Positions 26,101 to 38,500 of a DNA stretch of 64,000 nucleotides are shown here, one piece after another; position 1 is the stretch's first letter, and every line of letters begins with the position of its first letter. Made by a program: the position numbers and the translations under genes. The DNA is from Stichopus chloronotus. Lineage: Eukaryota; Echinodermata; Holothuroidea; Aspidochirotida; Stichopodidae. The stretch lies in NCBI GenBank assembly GCA_021234535.1, contig CM037836.1, forward strand, positions 26,898,769 through 26,962,768, in the 5' to 3' direction. The notes under the pieces were generated by a model. That model searched no databases and was not told the origin of the DNA. It saw only the letters and a list, made by a program, of their open reading frames with translations.

Positions 26101-27800
26101 GTACTTAGTGATCGAAACGGTGGTAAGTTCGCTTAGGTACACCGTTACTGAAGAACTATTTAAGCAGCTACTGATCGTCCTGAGCTATGTTAACACACAG
26201 TGATTCTTATTAACGTTTGGTATTTCACATCACTGATTCAATGAGACAGCATTAACGGCTCAGCTCGGCATAAACTTTTACTCCGAAGAAGTAAATGTTT
26301 ATCGAAACTGATAGACAGTATCAACAGTTTTCATGTTCCTGGCATGAACATACTGCAGCATATTCCAGAAATTGAATGCATTCTGTAGGAAAGCATGAAA
26401 TTGATGTTAGATGTACAAATAGTTTTTTTTTTTTTTTTTCAAGATATTATGTTATGCTATCAGTCTATGAGGGCTGGTCAAGAACATTTAAATCGGAATG
26501 TTTGTTTTGCAGTCACCATAAAGTGAACAGACCTAATCGAGATGATCCTCAAACCTGTCGCAAGTGAGAAATAATAACCATCATACAAAGCTTTACCATA
26601 AAAGCAACACCCACATGGTCTACAAAAGTATCGAATTGTAGCACAGTTTACAATAAATAATGTTGAAGACAGTCTCATTCATAATTCTGTAATAATGACA
26701 TAAATGATGTAAACGTTGCTCAATGGTTTGCTTGTTCTCGTTACTGTGCAATCTCTATGTACATGGTAGGCCCTGTCAAATTAAGAGGATTCATATCTAT
26801 ACATAGAGACCAGGGAACAGATAGAGAGTTGTTGGCATGTTGTTTCATACTATTACAGATTTTATGAGAATGTTTTGAAGATTTGCCTGCTCTATTCTTT
26901 TAAAGTTAATGTTGCAGATATGAATTGTCCTGTGTTGCAGCCTGCCCTTTTTGTCCCCCATTACTAGTCTTCGGTACGTTCTGTTAAGCCATTTGTCGTT
27001 CAAAAAGGAATCTTGTAAAGTGATGAGCATAAGAGTGATCAAAGTCTCAACAATGCCCGAAGAACTGTTTCGCTTTATTCCTGATGTAAGATATTTCTTG
27101 CAAATGCTTCGTCGTTAAACCTTTCCCGTTTTCTTTCCCCGCCCCTCATCAACTCTTTGGCATGGAGAATTTTGTGTTTGCTTAAGAAATGTATGTTGCT
27201 CATAGCCTTATGAAGAAAAAGATAATTTAGGTTTACACAAACCAATGTCTAAAGAAAGCTTTTGCCAATTTTCAGCAAAGGTGGCAAGGGGGGAGGAGGA
27301 ATAAAGGTTTGCACGTGAAAGTATCCATTTGCCGACTTATAATGATTGACACTATGTTTATTTTGTCATCATGATGACCAACTCATAGGCGTCTGTGTTG
27401 AAGGCAGTTGTTGGACATAATTAATGACCAACATATGCAATATCTCTCCTAAATCATTTTTGATTATCAGATAATAGAAAGTTAGGTACAGCTTAGCCTT
27501 TGTGTCTGTCAGACGGAAGTTTTGGATCAGTTCGTAAGATTTTTCTATTTCTTTGTGTTGCGTAGTGGCATCATTGAAGTTTTGTTTTCTAAAATCATTA
27601 AAGTGTATGTGAAATTTGCAGTAGTGTGTGAAATCATCTTGTCAGGTAAACTCTGTCAACATTGCTTTTTTTTTTTTTCCAAAGAGGGATAAACTATTTC
27701 ACCCACCTTTACCTGCTGCTCTTTTACATTCACAATTGATGACAGAGTGTAAAGGTCAACTTTGCTTAATTTGTTTTTCTTTCTCATTTGTATCTTTCAG
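20173..27800. other. Non-coding stretch immediately 5' of the giant exon
   Basis: Most of this is probably the intron preceding the giant exon, because 27801 opens at a splice acceptor rather than a start codon. Apart from the weak minus-strand block at 23.6-24.9 kb, I see only A/T homopolymers (T runs at about 21424, 26421 and 27667) and an A/C-rich stretch at 25915-25975. No promoter could be recognised. Confidence 0.55.
24289..24940 (-). other. Weak coding-like block on the minus strand
   Basis: Two adjacent minus-strand open frames of 117 and 89 codons occupy this stretch, and further Lys/Ser-rich open frames continue to about 23622. The upper one is Pro/His-rich in a way that looks less random than neighbours. 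The lower one has a hydrophobic run suggestive of a membrane segment. No family is recognised, no convincing splice chain was found, and the conceptual products may be chance. Confidence 0.12.
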
Positions 27801-30800
27801 ACAAATGAACGTAAAACAGATGCTCCATTATTTAAGGTACCACAACTCCCCTCACGGATTCGCAAAATCTTAGCCCGCAAGGAGGCCCAAGTGAGACGAG
27901 CGAAGATGGACAACAGCTCCCTTGCTATACAGGCCATCCAGATGCAGTTGCAGAGTTCGGAGGACATGGCTGAGAAGGGTGGCCTGGGTGTGGGCTCGGA
28001 TCTCCAGGTCAGTTCCTCAGCCCTAGACACAGCCATCGCGAGTATCGTAGCATCAAATGCCATGCAGGTTAAAGAACAGAGTACTGGAGAGATTCAGTGT
28101 CATGATCCTTCCCAGGAGTCCATGCTGATAGAAGAAAAAATATTCCAAGCACTGGAGCAGAGTGACATGATTGAGATGAAGAATATTGCTAACTCATTAA
28201 ATTCTCTGATGGAGTCTGACCTGGGACTGTCTGACACGGAGACTGGTCAAGAGCGGGAGGCCGAGAGGACGGCTGTGGTCATGACTCAGATTGTGTCTGG
28301 TGCTGTAGCAAACTCATCATGTCAAAATTCTGATCAAGGGGCATCCTTTGAAACGACTGCTGAAAGCGAGAACAGCCGAAGCGCTTTTACGCAACCACAG
28401 GAGGAGGAGGTAGGCAGTAAGGAATCTCCATCAACTGAGTCAAATGGTGCCGAGAGTGCAAGTCAAGAGGACCTTAATAACGCACCCCAGACCCCTGTGC
28501 CAATAGAGGAAGGTATGGTGGTTGAAGTGCAGGAGGTCACAGAAGAAGGTTCTCCATCTCCAGTCGTACACCAAACACCAGAATTCGGTTACCAGTCATA
28601 TGCCCATAACTTTGACTCAGATGGGCTCCCAAGTGAGAAAGAATCAGACACAACTCCGAACACCACCGGTGATGAGCAGGACACCGATGGACAAAGCCGT
28701 CAAGCAAATAAACCTCCCCCTGATTACACGGTGCACTCTGGATACAGTCCCAGAGCTAAGGAGAGGTTGCAGAAACTTGGCAAAAATGTCATGAAACCGG
28801 GTACAACTGTGACCAAACCTGTAGCTACAATACTATCTGATATCCTCAAAACAACTGTAAGCAAAACAGATGGAACTACTACCACTTCAAAAGTGGTAAA
28901 TGGTCCTGTCAAAACTACTCCCCGAAAAGTAGGGAGACCTCGTAAATACAACAAAGATGGCCAGCTCATTGCTAAGAGAGGGCCAAAGGCTAAAAAAGCC
29001 ACAGTTTCAAATGCCTCTTTTGGACAGAAAATCAGCCCAGGAAGCACAGCAGTATCTGCTTCCAACCAAGAGAAAGGGAGAGTTGAAGCTACCACTACTG
29101 ACACTTTACCACCAAATTCAAACAGTACTTATTTGAAAAGTTCTAAGCGTAATATTATGCAGAAATTTCACACAAATTATGAATCAGAATATGAATATTC
29201 ATTAACTGGGAATGCAGCCAAAGTTGGAAAACGCCCATACAAGAGAAAAACAGTAGGTAGGAAAAAGACAGTAACAACAATACGTAAGGGTGTTAGTGCC
29301 AAGGTCACAAGTTTGACAACCCCCAACAAACGGGGTAGGAAACCAAACATTAAACCTGCCAACGTAACACCCATTCCAGCACCAATCGGTGAAGTCGTCA
29401 AGGTGAGAAAAAGAGGCAGACCCCGAAAGAACCCAGAAGCTAGCCAACCAGTTCCCGTTGTTAAAGTGCCAAAACGAAGAGGGAGGCCGCCAAAGAACAA
29501 GGTACCTGTGGAAAAAGTGAAGGAAGATAATCCACTACCTCTGACCTCCATCAGTGGAACAAATGCATCAGATCTACCAGGTTTGGGTGGTCCCTCTCAG
29601 GGACTGGTGGTCAACCTCCCACCTGAATTATTGCTTCCACCACAGTTTCTCAAGAAGAAGAAGAAACTGCATGCCACAAAGAGAAAACCTAAAACTAAAC
29701 TGAAATCAAAACTGAAGGGTAAAGTGTTAAAGAAAACGAAACTTGAACAGAAAGCTGAAAAGATGAGGGGTCGTAAGAGTAAGATAAAAAGGAACGTCTT
29801 CTCCCCAATTACGCTTGACCTTCAAAATCCGTCACTTCCATTGAGCATCGAAATTCCAGATGACCCACCATCATGCATAGTACCATACCTTAAAAAACGA
29901 AAAAAGAATCCGATGCTTCTAAACACTGTTCCACTGGTCACCGGGCCAGAAATTATGATAGAAAAGCCAAAAAAGAAAAGGAGAAGCAAGCATGTTAGGA
30001 CAGATGGTTCAGCATCGGAGATGAGCATCTCACCCAGTGAAAAGTCACCTTCAGCTCATGTCGGAAAGGACCAGAGTCATGTATTCTTAGAGCCACCCAA
30101 AACCCCTCATGGTAAAGGGAAAGTGAGCAGTCACGAGCAAGTAACGGCAGGTGGCAGTTCCACAGACCTTGTAAAGGAGAAGCATAAAGACCAAACACCA
30201 TCTCCACAAAGTGCTACCACTTGCCTGAGTGAAGAGACTATCTTCAGTGACAGTGGTATCGGAACAGACAACAACAGCAATCCAGACCAGCAGGGGAAAG
30301 ATAAACAGGGACGTGCTGCATCCATTCCATCTGTGGCTGAGTCAGAGGTATCTGGAGAGGCATTAGAGACTCATCTCCTGGCAACCTCAAATCATGGTCT
30401 CTATGGTTACGGCAAGAAGGATAAATACAGACGGCATATGCACCACCACCATCACCACCACCACTATTATCACTACCCTAGCTACTACCATCGACGCAGA
30501 AAGAGGAAAAACAGACTGGGCAAGAGTGGGCGTGTCAGTCCCACTTTTCTGTTTGAGCTGGATGCTCTCATATTGCAGATGAGGTCATTGAAACTTGTTC
30601 CACGTGAGCTCAGCAGTAAACTACCAGAGCATTCACCACCTAAAAAGTCTTTGAACTATCTTGCTGTGGTTGCTAAGGAAAATCCTTCTTACTCGTCATA
30701 CTTGAGACCTTCCTATCTTGCAACAGCTTTGAGAAATCAGGAATCGACCCCCCAGCGGATTTCCCCTGGCTCATCAAGTCAGGGTAGTGTGGCACAACTT

Positions 30801-32566
30801 GTTTCAGAGAAAGGTGGCAGCATGCCGGTTTCGGAGCAGGGGTCACTACCTTGCCTTGAAGAGGCTCCTGTCCTGACCAGGGAAAGGTCAGTAGATGGTT
30901 CATTACCATCTGGAGGAGACACTGAACCACCAATAATATCACCCCATGAGAAATCCAAACCCTCTTCTTTTGAGGGAGAAAAGTCCACAGAGAATTGTGT
31001 ACATGAGAAGAGAGCAACATCCCCTGGAAACAGGGGGAAGGTCGTCAATGATCTGGCTGAAATTTCAAACAAGGACAGGGGCGTGGCTAGTTCATTAAAT
31101 GAGAGGACATCACTTGCTCTTCAAGAAACTTCATCACAGTTGCCGGCAACTCCGCTGAAGAAAAAGAGGGGGCGCAAGCCCACAAAGAAATTATCATTAA
31201 CTGTTTCTAAAGATCAGCTTGATGTGGTTCTTGGTGAGAAACAAGATGTGACTTCAACTAATAGGACTCCTTCAGTTAATGAAAACATTGGTTCACTTGT
31301 GAACACCCAGGTTTCCTCTGTAACTGCAGAGAGTCAGGCATTTGATTCAAATATTAATTTGCCCCTTGTACCAGTGAAGAGGAAAGTTGGCAGACCAAGG
31401 GGTGTTAGAAATAGGAAGCTTGGACCGTTTGAGGTGAAAGTGATGAGAGTATCAAAGGTCAAGGGAAGGGGAGGGAGGGGAAGAGGGTATAGTCGAGGGA
31501 GAGGGGGATGGGTTGGTGGGCCAAGAGGTAGAGGAAGAGGTAGGGGAAGGGGAAGTGTTTCCAGATTTGTGTCAGCAGAGAGAGAAGTTGGAGTATCTAC
31601 AACATTGTCTTCTCAGTCAGAAATAGTGCAAGTGCCTGAACTTATTGTTGATAGTACAAATGATCCACCATTGCAACTGTCCATGCTAGCAGCTACCAGA
31701 CCACAACCTGTTGTGAAAAGGAAAGCAGGGAAAAGGGGTAGGGGAAGAGGCAGGGGAAGAGGCAGGGGGAGAGGTAGAGGGAGAGGCAGAGGGAGGGGTA
31801 GGGGAAGAGGAAGAGGAAAAGCAACAAGTAATTTTTCACATCTTGAAAACATTCCTGGCAGTCACGGGAGTGGGATTCTTCCCGAACTTGAGGCACCAGA
31901 AGGTGCAGGGACACATGGCTCAATGCAGGAGGCTGTCATGAGATCAAAAACTAGTGTTGTAAATGTTCCAAAGAAAAGAGGAAGGAAGAGGAAACACCCG
32001 CTCCCTGCCCATATTCAAAATAGAGCACAGGATATGAGTAGCGCCATTCCACTGGATACTGGTGGAAATGTGCAACCTCTAGCAGAGGCAAAGGAAGCAA
32101 CTAAAGAACGAAACTCTAGTTTAGAAGACAAAAATAATCCCCCAAAAGATACCAGTGGCTACGAGTCAGAAAATTCTTCTGATGAAATACCACTGGCCAA
32201 TTTAGTGGCCAAGCCAGCAGAGGTCCCTGAGGCAACCACGAGTGAGGAGGTCATAGAAATCATTGACAGCCCTGAGACACCTGTCGATCTGCCAGTGGCA
32301 GGGTCAGAACCAACCGTACCAACGACGACGACTGTCACCGTCACTAGTGAAACCACCGTCAAAGTCATCCACGGACAAGGAAAACCAGCAGCAGCATCCA
32401 TGAGAACGGTGCTCGCTGGTGCAAGAGGCAGAAAATTCCAGATACCGAGACCAATAAAGAAGAACGACGATATCGTTCCTCCTCATCTCGATGAATCATC
32501 CATCCCTCTGAAGAAGAGGAAACTAATGAAGCACCCCCTCCCAGAAGTGACTACAAGTGAAACAAG
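27801..32566 (+). CDS. ASH1L: ASH1L giant exon: disordered region with AT-hooks and Arg-Gly tracts
   Basis: This 4,766-base exon encodes residues 1-1588 plus two bases of a split Ser codon. It follows a strong pyrimidine-rich acceptor ending at 27800. The sequence is low-complexity, Ser/Lys/Pro-rich and probably disordered, as in all ASH1L proteins, where one huge exon carries this part. Visible modules are AT-hook or AT-hook-like cores (GRPRK, RGRPPK, RGRKP types) near residues 378, 512, 539, 561, 1124, 1197 and 1394. There is also an acidic-Ser motif [11 protein letters not shown] at 816-826, an eight-His run at 881-888 followed by Tyr/His/Arg-rich sequence, a hydrophobic helix-like segment [17 protein letters not shown] at 916-932, and two Arg-Gly tracts (31455-31560; 31734-31817). 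AT-hooks bind the minor groove of AT-rich DNA. The donor after 32566 (ACAAG|GTTTGC) was chosen because it leaves the two-base phase that the next exon needs. Without splicing, the frame runs 32 more codons to a stop at 32661. Confidence 0.96.
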
Positions 32567-35500
32567 GTTTGCAATTTATCACTCCCAAGAATCTTCTTAC
32601 AGCTCTGATTGTGGTCACCCATTGTCAAACTTAAATCATTTGACCTGCAACTTTACATTTTAAATACAGTGTTTGACCTTCCATTATCTAGAGAACAATT
32701 CATTGGTACCCGTGATGAGGAAGTATGTCTGAAAATTTGTAACACTGGATGAATGAGCAAATGCTCTATCTGTCAAATCATTGGCCTTCATTCAGGGTTT
32801 GACTGGATTAAAAAGATGTGCTCAGAAAGTGTCTCTAAGGAGACTAAGGGCCTGAATAATTTTTTACAGTGTATTGATAGGACTTATCCTTCCTTTATTT
32901 ACTCGAAAATACTGTGTACTGTCTATCTGCTGTGTTAATAATTGTTTGCAAAAACTACTCTGAGAAATTTTTACCTGGTGTTACATTGATTGTGCAACAA
33001 CAGTGGTTGTGGTAGCTCACAGCATGTACTCCCTCATATCAGATAAACTATGCATTACTCTATTACTAGGATCTAGCAACTGGCAGTTTCTGAAGGTGAA
33101 GTCATCTATCACTAAACAGACCATTAAGTACTATTTCAAGATAAGTAGTGTAATTAGGAATAACAGAAGACTTGTATGTGCAAAATCCACCAAAGTGTTC
33201 GTGATGCTTTACCAAACAAGAAGAACAGGAAAAGCAAAAGCAGAAAGTCAGGAACATGCTCGACAAAATATTTGAGCTAAGATTAGTAAACACAGGGGGG
33301 GTTGTCCATCTTTTCTTACAAAACATTTACAGGCAGATTGTTTCAAAGTCATGAAGCAGACGTTAGAAATGATCTATTCCACAAGCTTGATTAGCCATGT
33401 ATTCGGTCAACAGTAATTTGGATTTCGATCTCAACTCATGAAAAGGAATATATGCAGTCAACAAATCAAAAAGATAGCAAGGCACACAGTCAGTCAGAGA
33501 CTTGTTCACTACAAGTAAAATTTTGTATTTCTTGATATGGGTTACCCATGTAACTGCATATGATGTGATTCCTTGTAAAGAGTAACTGTTCTTGTGGCAG
33601 AGTTCTGAATTCTTTGAAGTTTTCGGAGTTGTCCCTTCGGAAGGCCATACAGCATTTCATTGGCCATGTCAATATGAGAGGTAACAAAAGAATGACACTA
33701 TCTGTTCAGTAGCATTAAAAGTAAGTCAATGATGGAACTTTGCAACATTACAAAGATGAAACTAGCAAACACGCGTGATGCTTGAAATGTGATGTTCCAG
33801 AGACAAATTTGCAGAATAAATTACATGCTTACATGAGGTAACAGTTTCATGCAGGAATCACCAATAACAATGTGTGGAACTGTAATCTTACACAACTGCT
33901 GAGGTGAGCCAAAAAGGATGAACTCTGATTTATCTTCATTTTTAAGTTTTAGAAAATTCTCCCTCATTAAAATGCAAACATCTCTAATACACAATTCAAG
34001 ATGATCCATAGCTGAATCACTCTCCTGATCAACAAGATTGAAGGACAAATATATTTGAATATCATATTTCCAAATTCATCGTTTAAAAATGGTCAAGATT
34101 TACAAATATTTCACAATCATAGTGCAATGTAATTGGTAGAAGTCTATGAATAAACATGAATAGTTTGTGGATGGTGAGGTGATTAGCATGAATCGCTCCA
34201 CTAAGTTCTGAAACGCAGATGCCTGTGGGAAGGCTTTATGTTGTGTATAGCGGACAAGCTGAGGTTCGAAGAGTGTCATCAGAATTGTGTGACCTTCTGC
34301 ACGTGGTACAACAAACTGGAAAATACTAGGGCACCAGCTGCTGACCAAAAGTTCTTCTCTTTGGGAAGAAACAAAGAAGATTTTGGATAGAAATAGTGAG
34401 AATGAATACACTACTCTCCACCAACTGCAATTTTAAATGTTCAAAGAAACTGGTAAATGTGTGATTGTGTATCTGACCTGATACAAAAGGACCTGTCTGA
34501 AAGGACAAAAGGACAAAAGTCTGATATCGAAGGGACTTGGTCTGTGGTATGCAAGGGACTATGATACTGACTGCACTCAGTGGTAAGAGACTTAATCAGA
34601 TTCTAAAGGAATTCTGCCTGAAATGAAGGTGTGTGATTCTAACACTTCCTCTTTACAAGTTCACTCTGTGATATCAAGGGTTTTGCTGCCTGATGCAAAA
34701 GGGAGTCTGTCCGGTAATAATTGACTTTTGTCTGACAATTAATGGACACTGTTCGATAATTAAGGGACCCTTTCTTGGAGTGAAAGAACTCTTGTTTGGT
34801 AATCATGGGGCTGATACCAACACTGTCTGTCTTTAATGAGATTCAGTGTGATACTAGGCAGGATCTGTCTGATAGCGAATAGCCTCTGATTCAGAAAGCA
34901 TGATATCACAGGTGGTATCTTTTATGAAAATGCGATGTTAAAAAATATGTCTAATATCAAAGGCATCTGAAACTTCATTTGAAACATCTTAAGTGTAATC
35001 AAGTATGCAGATGTGATGAACAACTGTACCCTTGTAAGTGTTTGTAACAGTATGTTAACAATTAACTGCAGTCTGTCTTAACAATAGATGTTTTTGACAG
35101 GTCCAGGAAATGAAAAGCTATTCCCATGAAACACTGATTGAGATATTTGAAGTCTGTATGCCGTGTAATATCACAACTTGAATCAGCTGTCCGAGAAGTG
35201 ATACAGTTTTGTCTCATATGTTGAACTACAGGTATATTCCTCATTGGCAAGGATGTTACTCTATTATGAGGATGCAAATTAGACTGAGAATGAAATGGCT
35301 TTCCAAACTGTGAACAACGCAACTTTTGACCAAATTTCCTTAGCTTGAATGCAGCTTCCGTGTTTTTCATATTTTTCCTCGGAAGAGAGGATTATCCTGA
35401 AGAAGAGAAAACGAAAAACGATGAGAGTAAGCCTCTTCGTTATCCATGTATTAGGTTCTCACAACTCGTGCAATGAGTTTTGTTTCTCGTATGATTTGTT

Positions 35501-38500
35501 TCTCGCTAGCACAAACAATTCCTCCAACACCCCTCCCCCTGACTCTGTCGAGGACGAACAGAACAATGCAGCTTCCAAGAAGATCGTCAGAAAGCGGAGA
35601 CAGTTCCTGCCCTATAATCTGAAGATAAAGAAGACCACTAATGGCATGGTGCTGTCTAAGTCCAAACCGGAGGAGACCCCGACCACTTGTGATGACCTGC
35701 TAAGAAAGAGGAAGTACTGGAGAGCAGGAATCTATTCCGTCACATTCAAAGAGGACATGTAAGTATTCTTGCAAGAAACACCTTGATCCAGAAGTCATGC
35801 AACACAGTGGCTAAACTTGAATGTAACCCCCAATTGGGAATCTCCAAAGACTCTCCAAAAGATGTGAATATATTATAAGTAATCATTTCAAATTTTTCAG
35901 AAATAATGTTGTAATTATGTGCTTGCATGTTATGGAGAGTTCAGCATTCCCCACTCCCTTCGCTGAAGCACACTGTACATTTTTTTTATCGAACTATTCA
36001 GTATCTACAACATGAAGAGAGTCTTTGTCAAATCGTGGTCACGTCTGGACGTCGCTCCGGCAAGATGCCATCTTTTGTCAAAACGAGAATTCTTAGTCAA
36101 GTTATCCATGATCATGTCAGTGTCGCGCATGATCCTTCTGATTATACTTTCTGGTATGCGAAAAGGAAGCATTGATTGATGTTGTCCACATTCATCGGAA
36201 GGTTCTTCAACTCAGCCAGTCTTAGCAAACAACTTTTTCAGATCCAAGGGTTTTATGAAGCAGCGAATCAAGTGCGAAAAGCAAAGTTGAAGTCATCGAA
36301 GTCAAATGACGAGGATTGTCACCGTATCCGATGTCGCTGCTTTGGTGTGAGCTTGGGACTTTGGATTTATGAGCCATCTGCCCTATTAAAGTCAATTTAA
36401 ATTGTTACTGTAATTTTGACATTTTCATTGGATGGATAAAAGAAGTTCCAAAACCTCAGCAGTCTCTTTCGTGTATGATAAATAGGTTAATCTATCAGGA
36501 CCTCCACATTCACGTTTGATGTTTGCTCAGAATTTTGGCTGTTGGAACAAACAATGCATGCACTCGTGTTTACATTGACTCATCAGTTTCTGAGGATACA
36601 ATCCCTTTGCATGCTCCCCTTCCCCAAAACCCATCGTGCCAAAGCCTTGCATTTGAAGTGGACCATGGTACAAGGGAGGAGGTGATGGGAAGAGGTGGTA
36701 GGTGATCAGTAGATGAAAATTCGTCCTGAACTTGCCTGAAGATAGTCCTATGTGTGGTGTCTTCTTATTTTGCAGTGGTAAGAGGAAAACAGAGACAGAA
36801 AGGGACATAGATGAGGATTCCTCAGAGGTACCTGTTGGTGGTCTGCTGCCATTCCCAATACATGCTGGTGAGTTACTAACACGTTTTCAGAGATTCATGT
36901 TGTGACAATTTTATTCTTTACCTTCCTCATGCAAGGTTTTGCTTTTCGTTTTGGATTTGTGTCTGCACTTATTTTGTACATCAATGCGGACTCTGACAGC
37001 AGGCCTGTGGCGGATAGTTGGGCGCTTATCCCCGGAAACAAAACAAAACAGATGGCACAGAAGTTGAAAACTAAAATAACATCACACTGGACAAAACAGT
37101 GGTAACCTGTATGTGAACCTGCTTTCTGAGAACAAGTTGTTGAATCAAATGGTCAATCTGTCTGTAAAGGAATGTTGCTGATGTTTGTGCGGTTTACGAT
37201 TTTGACCTCTGGCATTTGTGCCAGCTCTGTGGGTTTTAGGGTGACCCACTAATTTTGACAAATCTCATTCCTCTTGAGACAATCGCAGTTATTCTTCGTT
37301 GGTTGTTTCTGATATGCCAGGTAGTAGCTGGTTTGAGCTATTAAACCATTTCAGTCTGTAGTAATGCCCTCAAGCACCTGTCAGTTGGTACTCCATTTTC
37401 TGTGTGTCAAACACTCCCTTTTGATTTGTTGTTGATTTGTTGGGGCTATTTAACTTCGTAATTTTTGGTACTTAGAAGTGTGACATCTAAACAAACAGTT
37501 AGAGTGGTTTCCAGTCAGTTTGGTTTTTAAAGAATTGGCCAAATTGGGGTTTTGAAGTGGTAGCATGATGCCAGTGCAAAATGATTTGTTTGATGTAAAG
37601 TGGGTAATTCTTAAGTGATTTATGAAATTAAAGCTGCTGGAATGAGGTGGAAGAATAGAGTGTCAGGAGGGACTAGAGATGTTGTATTTTTATTAATGAA
37701 GAGAAATCTGTGAACTATTTTTCTGCTCATCCCTAACTGTAGGCATGGATTGTGTTGGTCAACAGTATGACATTGTGAGAGACAGATATATAGACTCCAG
37801 TTTTTTCACTTAGTTGTTCTTTTTCAACATAAATGGTTGAATTAGGAAATTTCGAAAGTTAAACCAGTTGACTGTGTATGATTAGTATATTCATCATGTC
37901 CTAACCTTCATGCCAATGGGTATGACAAATGTATTTGTCTTGTGGCACTGACTTATCGTCACATATTGCCCAGCCAATAAATGATTAACCCTTCTTTCTG
38001 TTAGCTTATGTCCTAGGACAGGTATGTTGGTCTTCATTTTGAGGCACTGATAAGCAAGTGGAACACGAAAGCCTTCTTGAAGTTACAACTTATTTCTGCA
38101 GAGAGGACTATGTGCTTGTATTTTCTTTCTGATATCAATGTTGAAATGACTCTCTCCACTAAAACGGAAAGCAGGACTCTTGACCAAGAGGCTTTGAGTT
38201 GTTTATTTGGTTTGAATTTCAAGAGAGATACTGACTACAAGAAAATGAGGAAGAGGAATAGTTTTTGGACAGGGAATGTGATTTGGGAAGAACACGGAGA
38301 AAAAAGCTTGTATTTGTTTCACAGAAGAAGAAGAGGGTGATGACATATTTGTCTGCTAAATATTAACTGTGTGTTATTTTTCCGCTGCTAAGTAAAAATT
38401 TGTGAAAAAGAGGCATATTTAATTCCTTGTTGAAGGCAAGCAAGGATCACGCTGGTGATATGTGTGTGTATGTGACGTCTCTGGTTTTTACACACCGTAT

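Larger units (their letters stand above)
32567..35509. other. Intron (2,943 bases)
   Basis: It separates the giant exon from the 35510 exon. It contains an antisense LINE relic (about 33100-34410) and a degenerate short-period array (about 34480-34975). Bases near 35386-35426 encode a basic [14 protein letters not shown] string followed by a GTAAGC donor-like site, but that block does not match the phase of the neighbouring exons. Confidence 0.85.

Noticed and set aside
27762..27800. ATG at 27762 in frame with the giant exon as the gene's start
   Set aside because: The 13 codons it adds are the pyrimidine-rich tract and AG of a strong splice acceptor; translation starting there would encode a hydrophobic Phe-rich lead unlike any ASH1L.
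31613..31923. Minus-strand frames rich in Pro-Leu and Leu-Phe repeats
   Set aside because: They are shadows of the (Arg-Gly) coding repeat on the + strand.
28724..32486. Other long minus-strand or alternative frames under the giant exon
   Set aside because: They overlap the strongly supported ASH1L frame and have no family similarity.
35349..35509. Extending the 35510 exon upstream to include the [10 protein letters not shown] stretch, or treating 35386-35426 as a micro-exon with the GTAAGC donor
   Set aside because: The intervening codons look intronic, the micro-exon's open frames end in phases incompatible with 35510, and 32566 to 35510 joins cleanly without it.
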